Source: an uncultured Erysipelotrichaceae bacterium (lineage in GTDB: Bacteria > Bacillota_I > Bacilli_A > Erysipelotrichales > Erysipelotrichaceae). Taken from it: a DNA stretch of 6,301 bases. The notes under the pieces were generated by a model. It saw only the letters and a list, made by a program, of their open reading frames with translations. It was not told the DNA's origin and did not search any database. Positions within the stretch are counted from its first letter, which is position 1; each line of letters starts with the position of its first letter. The position numbers were made by a program, and so were the translations under genes. Positions 1-5,890 of the stretch are shown here, piece by piece. The stretch spans positions 1 to 6,301 of the forward strand of contig CAJUGR010000106.1 of NCBI GenBank assembly GCA_910586285.1. Reading direction: 5' to 3'.

Positions 1-2
1 GT

Positions 3-194
3 ATGGTTACCATTTCCGCCGTATCCTTTTTGGCTAACTTCAAAAATTTGCCGATTGCACTATTAATTCCACAATTCGATGCGCAATCGCTCATTGAAGC
101 AACGGCATTTGTATCCATGATCATTCTGATCGTGAACGGATTTGTGAAACTGGCAGTTTATTTAATCAAACGCTTTGCGTTGAACGAGGAATAA
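3..194 (+). CDS. C-terminal end of an unidentified integral membrane protein (5' truncated by window edge)
   Basis: This open frame runs from the left edge of the window to a TAA at 192-194. The first in-frame ATG is at 3-5, but no upstream sequence is present to show a ribosome binding site, so I treat it as the tail of a longer gene. The visible 63 residues contain a hydrophobic stretch around residues 3-23 and a clear membrane segment around residues 35-55. A short basic then acidic tail (KRFALNEE) ends the protein, so that end is probably cytoplasmic. I do not recognise the family from this fragment; a transporter or permease end is possible. No convincing terminator follows it, only weak 4-5 bp hairpins around 208-235. 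The trp promoter downstream nevertheless makes the next operon look independent. Confidence 0.55.
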   Translation: MVTISAVSFLANFKNLPIALLIPQFDAQSLIEATAFVSMIILIVNGFVKLAVYLIKRFALNEE

Positions 195-272
195 AGAGAA
201 TCAACTCATCATCTTCATGATAATCGAACGGATTTTCTTTGTGATACCATCTTTACCGCACAATTCTTACAA

Positions 273-297
273 CATTTTCTGAAAGCATCTGAAAATG
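273..297 (+). repeat. Inverted repeat and overlapping direct repeat just upstream of the -35 box
   Basis: CATTTTC (273-279) and GAAAATG (291-297) form a perfect 7-bp inverted repeat with an 11-nt loop. Within the same stretch TCTGAAA occurs twice, at 278-284 and 288-294, with starts 10 bp apart, which is one helical turn. The element ends 2 bp before the TTGACA box at 300. It could be a binding site for a regulator, part of the upstream gene's transcription end, or chance in AT-rich DNA. No protein can be assigned. Confidence 0.35.
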
Positions 298-299
298 GG

Positions 300-328
300 T
301 TGACATTGTTTTTCAAAGGGTGTATTCT
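300..328 (+). promoter_or_regulatory. Sigma-A type promoter of the T-box/trpXYZ operon
   Basis: A perfect TTGACA (-35) lies at 300-305 and TATTCT (-10) at 323-328, separated by exactly 17 nt. Transcription would start near 334-336, about 10 nt before the first base-paired segments of the T-box. Its position directly ahead of the riboswitch, and its near-consensus quality, fit strong unregulated initiation with control left to the leader RNA. Confidence 0.8.
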
Positions 329-424
329 ATAACCACAAACCAACGATCAAGGGGATAAAACCGATTACGTACTGATAGAGAGTCGGGGAGGCTGGAAACC
401 TGACAGTGATGCGGATCGGACAAA

Positions 425-427
425 TGG
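425..427 (+). promoter_or_regulatory. T-box specifier codon UGG (Trp)
   Basis: TGG sits on the 3' side of the stem I internal loop (loop sides 353-360 and 420-428) and is followed by a single A before the helix at 429. This is the standard specifier position and would pair with the CCA anticodon of tRNA-Trp. It is the main evidence for calling the downstream ABC transporter a tryptophan importer. Confidence 0.85.
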
Positions 428-559
428 ACCTTGTAGGGCAAGGGGAACGCAATCATGCAAGTATCTGAGCCGTAAGCCGGCGTTACTCGGCTAGAGATGT
501 GCTCGCATCTTGAAGAGTGGGTGTTTTTAACATCAATTCAGGTGGTACCGCAGATGATA

Positions 560-599
560 CATCTGTCCTGTTAGTCGATTCAGGACGGATGTTTTTTTT
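560..599 (+). terminator. T-box regulated intrinsic terminator
   Basis: CATCTGTCCTG (560-570) pairs with CAGGACGGATG (581-591) across a 10-nt loop. The stem is 11 bp with one G-U pair, and eight U residues follow (592-599). Its 5' arm is also the 3' arm of the antiterminator, so formation should depend on tRNA-Trp charging. With enough charged tRNA-Trp, transcription should stop here, before the leader ORF and trpX. Confidence 0.92.
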
Positions 600-618
600 A
601 TTCAAGAGGTGATGCAGT

Positions 619-660
619 ATGAATGATACAGATTGGCGATGGCATCGAAAACGAAGATAG
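619..660 (+). CDS. Putative Trp/Arg-rich leader peptide (MNDTDWRWHRKRR)
   Basis: This 13-codon ORF lies between the T-box terminator and trpX. Its start ATG at 619-621 is preceded by AGAGGTGAT (605-613), a near-complete match to the anti-Shine-Dalgarno complement with about 6-nt spacing. That is better than the sites of several larger genes here. The peptide has Trp at residues 6 and 8 (TGG at 634-636 and 640-642) and Arg at 7, 10, 12 and 13, three of them encoded by CGA. The ORF stops at TAG 658-660, 37 nt before the trpX ATG. By counting, the six complete neighbouring genes contain only 6 Trp in 1,761 codons, so two in 13 is striking. Known precedents are trpL attenuator peptides and the Trp leader ahead of B. 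subtilis rtpA, which also follows a T-box. The inferred role is sensing tryptophan or tRNA-Trp charging through ribosome stalling. I see no second terminator, so any effect is more likely on trpX translation or RNA stability. Confidence 0.65.
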   Translation: MNDTDWRWHRKRR

Positions 661-697
661 AGGTAACATAAAACAATAAAAAGGAAAGGGAAACATT

Positions 698-1696
698 ATG
701 AAAAAACATTTAATAAGTCGATTAGGGTATTTGGGTGTGGCATTGAGTATCTTATGCACGGGGTGTGCAAACAGCGATTCCGATAATGGCGGAGCGGCGG
801 AAAAACAGAACGTCTCCATCGGTGTGGCACAGATTGTGGATCATACCTCATTAAATATGATTCGCGATGCCTTTAAAGAAGAAATGATCGCGTTGGGCTA
901 TCCCGAATCGGGTATGGATTTCCAGAATGCATCCAATGATGTCAGTAACCTGAACAGTATTATGCAGAAATTTAACGGAGATAATAAAGATATTATCGTT
1001 GCGATTGCGACTCCCACTGCCCAGGCGGCAGCGAATTATGCGAGTGAACGCCCCGTGGTATTCTCTGCGGTCAGCGATCCGATCAAAGCAGGACTGTTGA
1101 CCTCAATGGACAAACCGGATAAAGGCATAACCGGTACCTCCGATGAAATTCAAGTCGATCAGATTTTAGATTTGGCATTGGCGATTCATCCCGATCTGAA
1201 AACATTAGGCTTCTTATACAACCCCGGTGAAGCCAATTCGGTATCCAACTTAGAAAAGGTAAAAGCGTATTGTGAAGAAAAAAACATCGCTTTGATAGAA
1301 AGTGCGGTTACCGGAATTTCCGATGTACAAACCAATGCGCAAGTACTGCTTACGAAAGTAGATGCCGTATTTGTGCCCAATGACAATACGGTTGCATCCG
1401 CAATGAGCGCACTGGCTGCGGAAGCCCGGAAAGCCAAAGTTCCGGTATATGTCGGAGCGGATTCCATGGTTATAGACGGCGGCTTTGCGACTGTGGGGAT
1501 TGATTATGCACAGCTTGGTCGAGAAACCGCAAGAATGACGGATGCTATTTTATCCGGAAAAAAACCGGAAGAATTGCCGGTGGCTGTATTCAAAACCGAT
1601 TTAAAAATTTATATCAATGAAAAAGTAATACAGGAATTGGGTATTACTTTACCGGATGATATTAAAAACAGTGAACAATTGCAGCTGATTCAATAA
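698..1696 (+). CDS. trpX: Tryptophan ABC transporter substrate-binding lipoprotein
   Basis: This is the extracytoplasmic solute-binding component of an importer, predicted to capture tryptophan and deliver it to the permease encoded next. The start at 698 is supported by AAGGAAAGG (681-689). Residues 1-22 form a lipoprotein signal (MKK basic start, hydrophobic core), and Cys23 follows L-C-T-G as the probable lipidated residue. Having Cys rather than Leu at -3 makes the lipobox slightly atypical. An acidic, low-complexity linker (about 24-38) leads to a two-lobed binding domain of the ABC_sub_bind/COG2984 family. Its typical signatures are SDP followed by GITGTSDE in the first lobe, LGFLYNPGEANS at the start of the second lobe, then DAVFVPNDNTVASA and a GIDYAQLGRETA segment. 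The length of 332 residues is normal. The Trp assignment comes from the UGG T-box upstream, since the family also includes proteins of other or unknown specificity. It is the first gene of a three-gene operon. Confidence 0.9.
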   Translation: MKKHLISRLGYLGVALSILCTGCANSDSDNGGAAEKQNVSIGVAQIVDHTSLNMIRDAFKEEMIALGYPESGMDFQNASNDVSNLNSIMQKFNGDNKDIIVAIATPTAQAAANYASERPVVFSAVSDPIKAGLLTSMDKPDKGITGTSDEIQVDQILDLALAIHPDLKTLGFLYNPGEANSVSNLEKVKAYCEEKNIALIESAVTGISDVQTNAQVLLTKVDAVFVPNDNTVASAMSALAAEARKAKVPVYVGADSMVIDGGFATVGIDYAQLGRETARMTDAILSGKKPEELPVAVFKTDLKIYINEKVIQELGITLPDDIKNSEQLQLIQ

Positions 1697-1714
1697 AAAA
1701 CAGGAGATGATGGC

Positions 1715-2599
1715 ATGGCCTTTTCTACAATGCAAGGCGCTTTGGAGCTTGGCTTGATTTATGCGGTGTTGGCATTCGGTGTTTATATTTCATTCCGCAT
1801 TCTTGACATTCCTGATTTGAGCGTCGATGGAAGCTTTATCACCGGATGTGCAGCATCTGCGATTTGTGCCGTGAACGGACACCCGCTGTTTGGCTTGGTG
1901 TTTGCGTTTCTGTGCGGTGGCAGTGCAGGCTTTATGACCGGTTTATTACAAACAAAATGCCGCATTCAGCCGATCTTATCGGGCATACTCGTTATGACCG
2001 GCTTATACTCGATTAATTATAAATTAATGGGGAATACACCCAACATTTCATTGTTTAATCAGGAAACGGTTTTTACCAAGTTTTCTGCCTTGGTTGGGAA
2101 TGAACTATCCGATTTGATTCTGTGTGCAATCTTTATTGCCGTTCTCAGTGTGTTGCTTTATTATTTTCTGAATACGCAGTTAGGTATGTGTTTGCGGGCA
2201 ACCGGAGATAATGAAGCGATGGTGCGTGCTTCTTCGGTAAACAGTGATATGATGAAAATAATGGGACTGGCATTGGCCAATGCTTTGGTGGCATTGGGCG
2301 GAGGCTTACTCGCACAATATCAGAACTTTGCGGATGTCAATGACGGTATTGGAAAGCTGGTAATCGGCTTGGCTTCGATCATCGTTGGGGAAGCATTCTT
2401 TGGGCATCGTACCCTGCAGCGCAGCTTTTTGGCCGTTATCAGCGGAGCGATCTTATATCGCTTTCTCTTATCCGCAGCCCTGCATTTGGGAGTGAATGCG
2501 ACCGATCAGCGTTTATTATCCGCGGTGTTGGTAACCGCCGCCATTTCTTTTCCCGTATGGAAAAACGCATGGCAGAAAAGAAGGAAACATTTATGTTAA
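1715..2599 (+). CDS. trpY: Tryptophan ABC transporter permease
   Basis: This is the membrane channel of the importer, from the branched-chain amino acid/sugar-type permease family (BPD_transp_2). It has about nine hydrophobic segments, roughly at residues 8-28, 38-56, 57-77, 84-104, 132-151, 178-202, 211-230, 236-258 and 267-282. The cytoplasmic loop around RATGDNEAMVRASSVN matches the family's conserved ATPase-contact region. The chosen start follows AGGAG (1702-1706) by 8 nt; ATGs at 1707 and 1710 are out of frame. It begins 18 nt after trpX and its last 7 nt overlap the trpZ start, so translation is probably coupled. The C-terminal tail (WKNAWQKRRKHLC) is strongly basic, consistent with an inside location. 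It carries the only two Trp residues of the protein, and their codons lie just before the trpZ ribosome binding site. Length (294) is ordinary for the family. Confidence 0.9.
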   Translation: MAFSTMQGALELGLIYAVLAFGVYISFRILDIPDLSVDGSFITGCAASAICAVNGHPLFGLVFAFLCGGSAGFMTGLLQTKCRIQPILSGILVMTGLYSINYKLMGNTPNISLFNQETVFTKFSALVGNELSDLILCAIFIAVLSVLLYYFLNTQLGMCLRATGDNEAMVRASSVNSDMMKIMGLALANALVALGGGLLAQYQNFADVNDGIGKLVIGLASIIVGEAFFGHRTLQRSFLAVISGAILYRFLLSAALHLGVNATDQRLLSAVLVTAAISFPVWKNAWQKRRKHLC

Positions 2600-3348
2600 A
2601 ACTCGAAAACCTCTCATTAACCTTTCATCCCAATACCGTTAATGAACGTGTGGCATTGAATGATGTCAGCTATGAATTTGCGCCCGGTGATTTCGTTACC
2701 ATTCTGGGCACCAACGGAGCCGGAAAATCGACGCTGTTAAATTGCATCGCGGGGACATTGGAGCCGGATCGTGGTAAAATCATTTTGGATGATACCGATA
2801 TCACATGGATGAAAGAACATGCTCGGGCTCGCCAAATCGGGCGCTTATTTCAAGATCCGTTAAAAGGCACCGCGCCCAACATGACGATTTTAGAAAACCT
2901 TGGACTTGCTTACAGTCGTGGCAAACGCTCGTCATTTCGCCGGGCGATTCAAAAAGCGGATATTCCTTTCTTCCGTGAACAGTTGGCTAAGCTGAACTTG
3001 GGCTTGGAAGATCGCATGGAAACCAAAGTCGGTTTGTTAAGCGGCGGGCAGCGCCAGGCATTAACGCTGTTAATGGCTACCCTGGTCACTCCGAAGCTGT
3101 TATTGCTTGATGAACATACTGCGGCATTGGATCCCAAAACAGCTCAGAACATTATGGAAGTGACCGATGCCATCGTAAAAGAGCACAGAATTTTGACGAT
3201 TATGATCACCCATAATATCAAACAGGCACTGACCTATGGAAACAAACTATTGGTCATGAATGAAGGGAAAATCGTAAAAGAATTGAATGCAACGGAAAAA
3301 ATGCAGATTGGCGTTGATCAGCTGTTGGCAATGTATGATCTGACATAA
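2593..3348 (+). CDS. trpZ: Tryptophan ABC transporter ATP-binding protein
   Basis: This cytoplasmic ATPase powers the importer. In order it has Walker A GTNGAGKST (residues 39-47), a Q-loop in RLFQDP, the ABC signature LSGGQRQ (149-155), Walker B LLLLDEHTAALDP with Asp173 and Glu174, and the H-loop His207 in MITHN. All catalytic residues are present, so it should be active. The open frame extends upstream to ATG 2557, but I chose ATG 2593. It is preceded by AAGGA (2581-2585) at 7 nt, it puts the protein start (MLKLENLSLTF) in line with the family, and it gives 251 residues. The 2557 start would add 12 residues buried in the end of trpY. The 7-nt overlap with trpY implies coupled translation and a fixed stoichiometry. 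The closing hairpin of the operon follows within 15 nt. Confidence 0.92.
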   Translation: MLKLENLSLTFHPNTVNERVALNDVSYEFAPGDFVTILGTNGAGKSTLLNCIAGTLEPDRGKIILDDTDITWMKEHARARQIGRLFQDPLKGTAPNMTILENLGLAYSRGKRSSFRRAIQKADIPFFREQLAKLNLGLEDRMETKVGLLSGGQRQALTLLMATLVTPKLLLLDEHTAALDPKTAQNIMEVTDAIVKEHRILTIMITHNIKQALTYGNKLLVMNEGKIVKELNATEKMQIGVDQLLAMYDLT

Positions 3349-3361
3349 TCGCTGAATATAT

Positions 3362-3403
3362 AAAAAGATCAGCTTTATGAAAAGTAAGGACTGGTCTTTT
3401 TAT
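3362..3403 (+). terminator. Probable intrinsic terminator of trpXYZ
   Basis: AAAAAGATCAG (3362-3372) pairs with CTGGTCTTTTT (3391-3401) with one G-U pair. A small inner hairpin (3373-3376 with 3381-3384) and an unpaired six-base stretch sit in the loop. The stem ends in a five-U run. It is A/U-rich at its base and less compact than the terminator at the right end, but its place 14 nt after the trpZ stop supports it. Confidence 0.7.
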
Positions 3404-3460
3404 GGCACGATTTCATTTTTTTCTATGTATGCATAAAGCGAAGGTGCGACTCAAAAGCGC

Positions 3461-3518
3461 AATTCCCTGAATTAATCCTTTTTATTATATGGGAATTTTG
3501 TTAAAATATATACGGAGG
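3461..3518 (+). promoter_or_regulatory. AT-rich glmU upstream region: promoter-like boxes, inverted repeat and ribosome binding site
   Basis: The gap between the trpZ terminator and glmU must carry the glmU promoter, but no box pair is convincing. TGTTAAAAT (3499-3507) resembles an extended -10, with only TTTTTA at 3479-3484 as a -35. It would start the mRNA at about 3513, immediately at the GGAGG (3514-3518), giving a leader of under 20 nt. TATTAT (3483-3488) is an alternative -10 without a good -35. AATTCCC (3461-3467) and GGGAATT (3491-3497) form a perfect 7-bp inverted repeat around this area, possibly an operator. GGAGG is 11 nt from the ATG, spaced by a T-run. Confidence 0.4.
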
Positions 3519-3529
3519 TATTTTTTTGT

Positions 3530-4885
3530 ATGAAATCTGCGATAGTATTAGCGGCTGGTAAAGGTACCAGAATGAAATCAGCATTGTGTAAAGTCATGCA
3601 CCCGGTATGCGGAAAACCGATGATCGGGCATATTGTATCGGCATTAAAAAATGCCGGTGTGGAAAAGATTATTGTCGTAGTCGGGCATGATGCAGAGAAA
3701 GTAAAAGAATATTTAAACGATGAAGTAGCATATGCGATTCAAAGTCCTCAACTGGGCACCGGTCATGCGGTGATGCAGGCGGATTCTTTGGTAGATGAAG
3801 AAGGCGATACCATCGTGTTGAACGGCGATGGTCCATGCATTCAAAGCGAAACGATTCAAAAAGCGTTTGAAGCCAATCGGGATCATGCATTAACGGTATT
3901 GAGTGCGAAGCTGGATGATGGTGCGCATTACGGTCGGATTATTCGCGATGGCGATGGTAAAGTGGCCAAAATCGTTGAGGCAAAAGACTGCAGCGAGAAA
4001 GAACGCGCGGTGAACGAAATCAACACCGGACTGTTTGTCTTTAAGACGAAGGAATTATTTGCCGGATTGAAGGAAATTCGCAATGATAATGCTCAACAGG
4101 AATACTATTTAACAGATCTTGTGGAGATTTTCAATCGTAAGGGATGGAGTACGAATGCGATGGTCGTTGAAGACCCCGATGAAACAATGGGAGTAAATGA
4201 TCGAGTGGATTTGGCTCAAGCAGAAGCATGGATGCGAAATGATATCAATCGCCGTCATATGTTAAACGGTGTAACGCTGGTTGATCCCGCTCATACCTAT
4301 ATCGGAGCAGATGTGGAAATCGGAGCGGATACGACGATTTATCCTAATGTCATGATTGAAGGTGAAACACATATTGGCGCTCATGTGCAAATTTTGCCAA
4401 ACAGCTTTTTGTCCAATGCCAAAATCGGAGATGATGTGCTGATCGATTCCAGTAAAATTGTGGATTCACAAGTCGATGCACATACGACTGTCGGCCCGAT
4501 GAGTCATTTGCGCAATCATACGCATGTTCACGAAAACTGCCGCATCGGTAATTTCGTGGAATTCAAGAATTCCGACTTCGGTAACGGCAGTAAGTGTGCC
4601 CATTTGACCTATATCGGAGACAGCGATTTCGGCGAAAAGATTAATGTCGGCTGCGGTGTTGTGACCGTGAACTACGATGGTAAAAATAAATATCGCACCA
4701 CGGTAAAAGACGGCGCGTTTATCGGCAGTAACTGTAACCTGATTGCCCCGGTAACCATCGGTGAAAATGCGTTATTGGCCGCGGGATCTACCATTACCGA
4801 TTCGGTCAATGACGGTGATATGGGAATTGCCCGAGCCCGACAGACAATCAAAGCCGGATTCGGTGAACAATATAAAAAGAAATAA
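3530..4885 (+). CDS. glmU: Bifunctional GlmU: glucosamine-1-phosphate N-acetyltransferase / UDP-GlcNAc pyrophosphorylase
   Basis: This enzyme acetylates glucosamine-1-phosphate with acetyl-CoA and then joins it to UTP, making UDP-GlcNAc for peptidoglycan and wall polymers. The N-terminal uridyltransferase domain (about 1-228) shows the nucleotide-binding LAAGKGTRM motif (7-15), QLGTGHAV (from 74) and the metal-binding Asp100 in NGDGPC. The usual form of that last motif is GD-V/T-PL, so GPC here is a local departure, but the Asp is kept. After a linker, a left-handed beta-helix acetyltransferase domain (about 250-451) shows hexapeptide repeats. It also has His358 in HLTYIGD, which aligns with the catalytic His of Escherichia coli GlmU, and VNYDGKNKYRT. 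The length of 451 compares with about 456 in E. coli. The start is set by GGAGG at 3514. It is the first gene of a probable glmU-prs-DUF1622 operon. Confidence 0.96.
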   Translation: MKSAIVLAAGKGTRMKSALCKVMHPVCGKPMIGHIVSALKNAGVEKIIVVVGHDAEKVKEYLNDEVAYAIQSPQLGTGHAVMQADSLVDEEGDTIVLNGDGPCIQSETIQKAFEANRDHALTVLSAKLDDGAHYGRIIRDGDGKVAKIVEAKDCSEKERAVNEINTGLFVFKTKELFAGLKEIRNDNAQQEYYLTDLVEIFNRKGWSTNAMVVEDPDETMGVNDRVDLAQAEAWMRNDINRRHMLNGVTLVDPAHTYIGADVEIGADTTIYPNVMIEGETHIGAHVQILPNSFLSNAKIGDDVLIDSSKIVDSQVDAHTTVGPMSHLRNHTHVHENCRIGNFVEFKNSDFGNGSKCAHLTYIGDSDFGEKINVGCGVVTVNYDGKNKYRTTVKDGAFIGSNCNLIAPVTIGENALLAAGSTITDSVNDGDMGIARARQTIKAGFGEQYKKK

Positions 4886-4916
4886 AGAAAAAAGAGAAAA
4901 GAGGACAAACAGCATT

Positions 4917-5867
4917 ATGGAAAAAAAGACCGTTATTTTTGCACTGACTTCCAGTGTCGGACTGGCCAATGAAATTGCGGCACGATTGGGAATTCCGTTG
5001 GGGTTGTGTGATGTAAAGCACTTTGCGGATGGCGAGATTATGGTGGATTTGGGCGAAAGCGTTCGTGGGAAAAACGTGTATATCGTGCAAAGCACCTGCA
5101 ATCCTGTTTCCAGTAATCTGATGGAAATTTTGATTGCAATCGATGCCTGCAAGCGTGCCAGTGCAGGACACATTTCTGTGGTGATGCCGTATTTTGGTTA
5201 TGCGCGCCAGGATCGTAAAGCCAAACCGCGTCAACCGATTACTTCCAAACTGGTTGCCGGATTGCTGGAAAAAGCAGGTGCTCATCGTGTGATTACAATG
5301 GAACTGCATGCAACACAAATCCAGGGATTCTTCGATATTCCTGCGGATGATATTTCTGCCATCAGTATTATCGGACATTATTTCATGGATCTTAACCTGC
5401 CGGATGTGGTAGTGGTTTCACCGGATCACGGAGGTACGACACGTGCCCGTAAACTGGCGGAAATATTACATGCGCCGCTTGCAATTATCGATAAGCGCCG
5501 TCCGAAACCCAATGTAGCGGAAGCGATGAATTTGATCGGTGATGTAAACGGAAAGACAGCGATTATGGTCGATGATATTGTGGATACTGCCGGAACATTA
5601 ACTGCCGGTATTCAAATGCTGTATGATAAAGGCGCAAAGGCTGTTTATGCTTCCTGTGTTCATGCAGTATTATCCGGCCCGGCTATCGAGCGGTTAAAAA
5701 ACGCCCATTTAAGCGGATTTATTTGTACCAATACCATTTGTCAAGATGAGAAATCACCGCTTTATCCGGAAATGACCGTTTTATCGGTAGGAGCGGTTCT
5801 TGGTGATGTCATCAAAGCAATCGAGGAAAGCCGACCGGTCAGTGAAATCGTCGCAAATTTATTTTGA
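4917..5867 (+). CDS. prs: Ribose-phosphate pyrophosphokinase (PRPP synthase)
   Basis: The enzyme makes PRPP from ribose-5-phosphate and ATP for purine, pyrimidine, histidine, tryptophan and NAD synthesis. Visible class I features are the ATP-site and flexible-loop stretch MPYFGYARQDRKAK (from residue 90, with Arg97 and Lys101), His131 in HATQIQGFF, the SPDHGG segment (168-173), and the ribose-5-phosphate loop DDIVDTAGT (219-227). Length is 316, close to the family norm of about 315. The frame is open back to 4761, inside glmU. The start at 4917 is chosen because GAGGA (4901-4905) precedes it and the family's N-terminus begins here. The gap to glmU is 31 nt without a terminator, so the two are probably co-transcribed. 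The glmU-prs pairing is widespread in Bacillota. No catalytic residue is missing. Confidence 0.96.
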   Translation: MEKKTVIFALTSSVGLANEIAARLGIPLGLCDVKHFADGEIMVDLGESVRGKNVYIVQSTCNPVSSNLMEILIAIDACKRASAGHISVVMPYFGYARQDRKAKPRQPITSKLVAGLLEKAGAHRVITMELHATQIQGFFDIPADDISAISIIGHYFMDLNLPDVVVVSPDHGGTTRARKLAEILHAPLAIIDKRRPKPNVAEAMNLIGDVNGKTAIMVDDIVDTAGTLTAGIQMLYDKGAKAVYASCVHAVLSGPAIERLKNAHLSGFICTNTICQDEKSPLYPEMTVLSVGAVLGDVIKAIEESRPVSEIVANLF

Positions 5868-5890
5868 CGAGAAGGTAACAGAGGTGTATT

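Larger units (their letters stand above)
345..599 (+). promoter_or_regulatory. T-box riboswitch, tryptophan (UGG) specifier
   Basis: This leader RNA is expected to bind tRNA-Trp and to read through into the transporter genes when the tRNA is uncharged. The conserved T-box core GGTGGTACCGC lies at 541-551. Stem I can be drawn with 348-352 pairing 429-433 and 361-365 pairing 415-419. These helices flank an internal loop holding UGG at 425-427, followed by the usual purine (A428) and then the lower helix. Stem III is 495-499 with 506-510. The antiterminator pairs 539-542 with 567-570 and 550-556 with 560-566, leaving the 7-nt bulge UGGUACC at 543-549. The UGG of that bulge is what pairs with the tRNA CCA end. 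The antiterminator uses bases 560-570, which the terminator at 560-591 also needs, so the two are exclusive. Frame-shifted readings of the specifier (AUG, GGA) fit the loop geometry less well, and the downstream transporter supports Trp. Confidence 0.93.

Noticed and set aside
208..240. Terminator for the first, partial gene
   Set aside because: Only 4-5 bp hairpins (208-212 with 217-221; 222-225 with 231-234) and a broken T-run; too weak to call.
217..282. A short ORF starting at ATG 217 after the first gene
   Set aside because: No Shine-Dalgarno precedes it and it overlaps the inverted repeat before the trp promoter; likely chance.
661..697. A second attenuator terminator after the leader peptide ORF
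   Set aside because: The stretch is A-rich and purine-rich, with no G/C hairpin and no U-run, so transcription attenuation there is not supported.
698..3348. Trp-poor composition of the transporter as an adaptation to Trp starvation
   Set aside because: TrpXYZ has 3 Trp in 877 residues, but the neighbouring GlmU, Prs and DUF1622 proteins together also have 3 in 884, so the value is not special here.
3377..3436. A 19-codon ORF starting at ATG 3377 in the trpZ-glmU gap
   Set aside because: It has no ribosome binding site, starts inside the loop of the terminator hairpin, and its peptide shows no meaningful feature.
4848..5378. Long antisense open frame opposite prs (176 codons), and similar antisense frames elsewhere
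   Set aside because: These mirror strongly conserved sense genes, lack ribosome binding sites and encode no recognisable protein; they are shadows of real genes.
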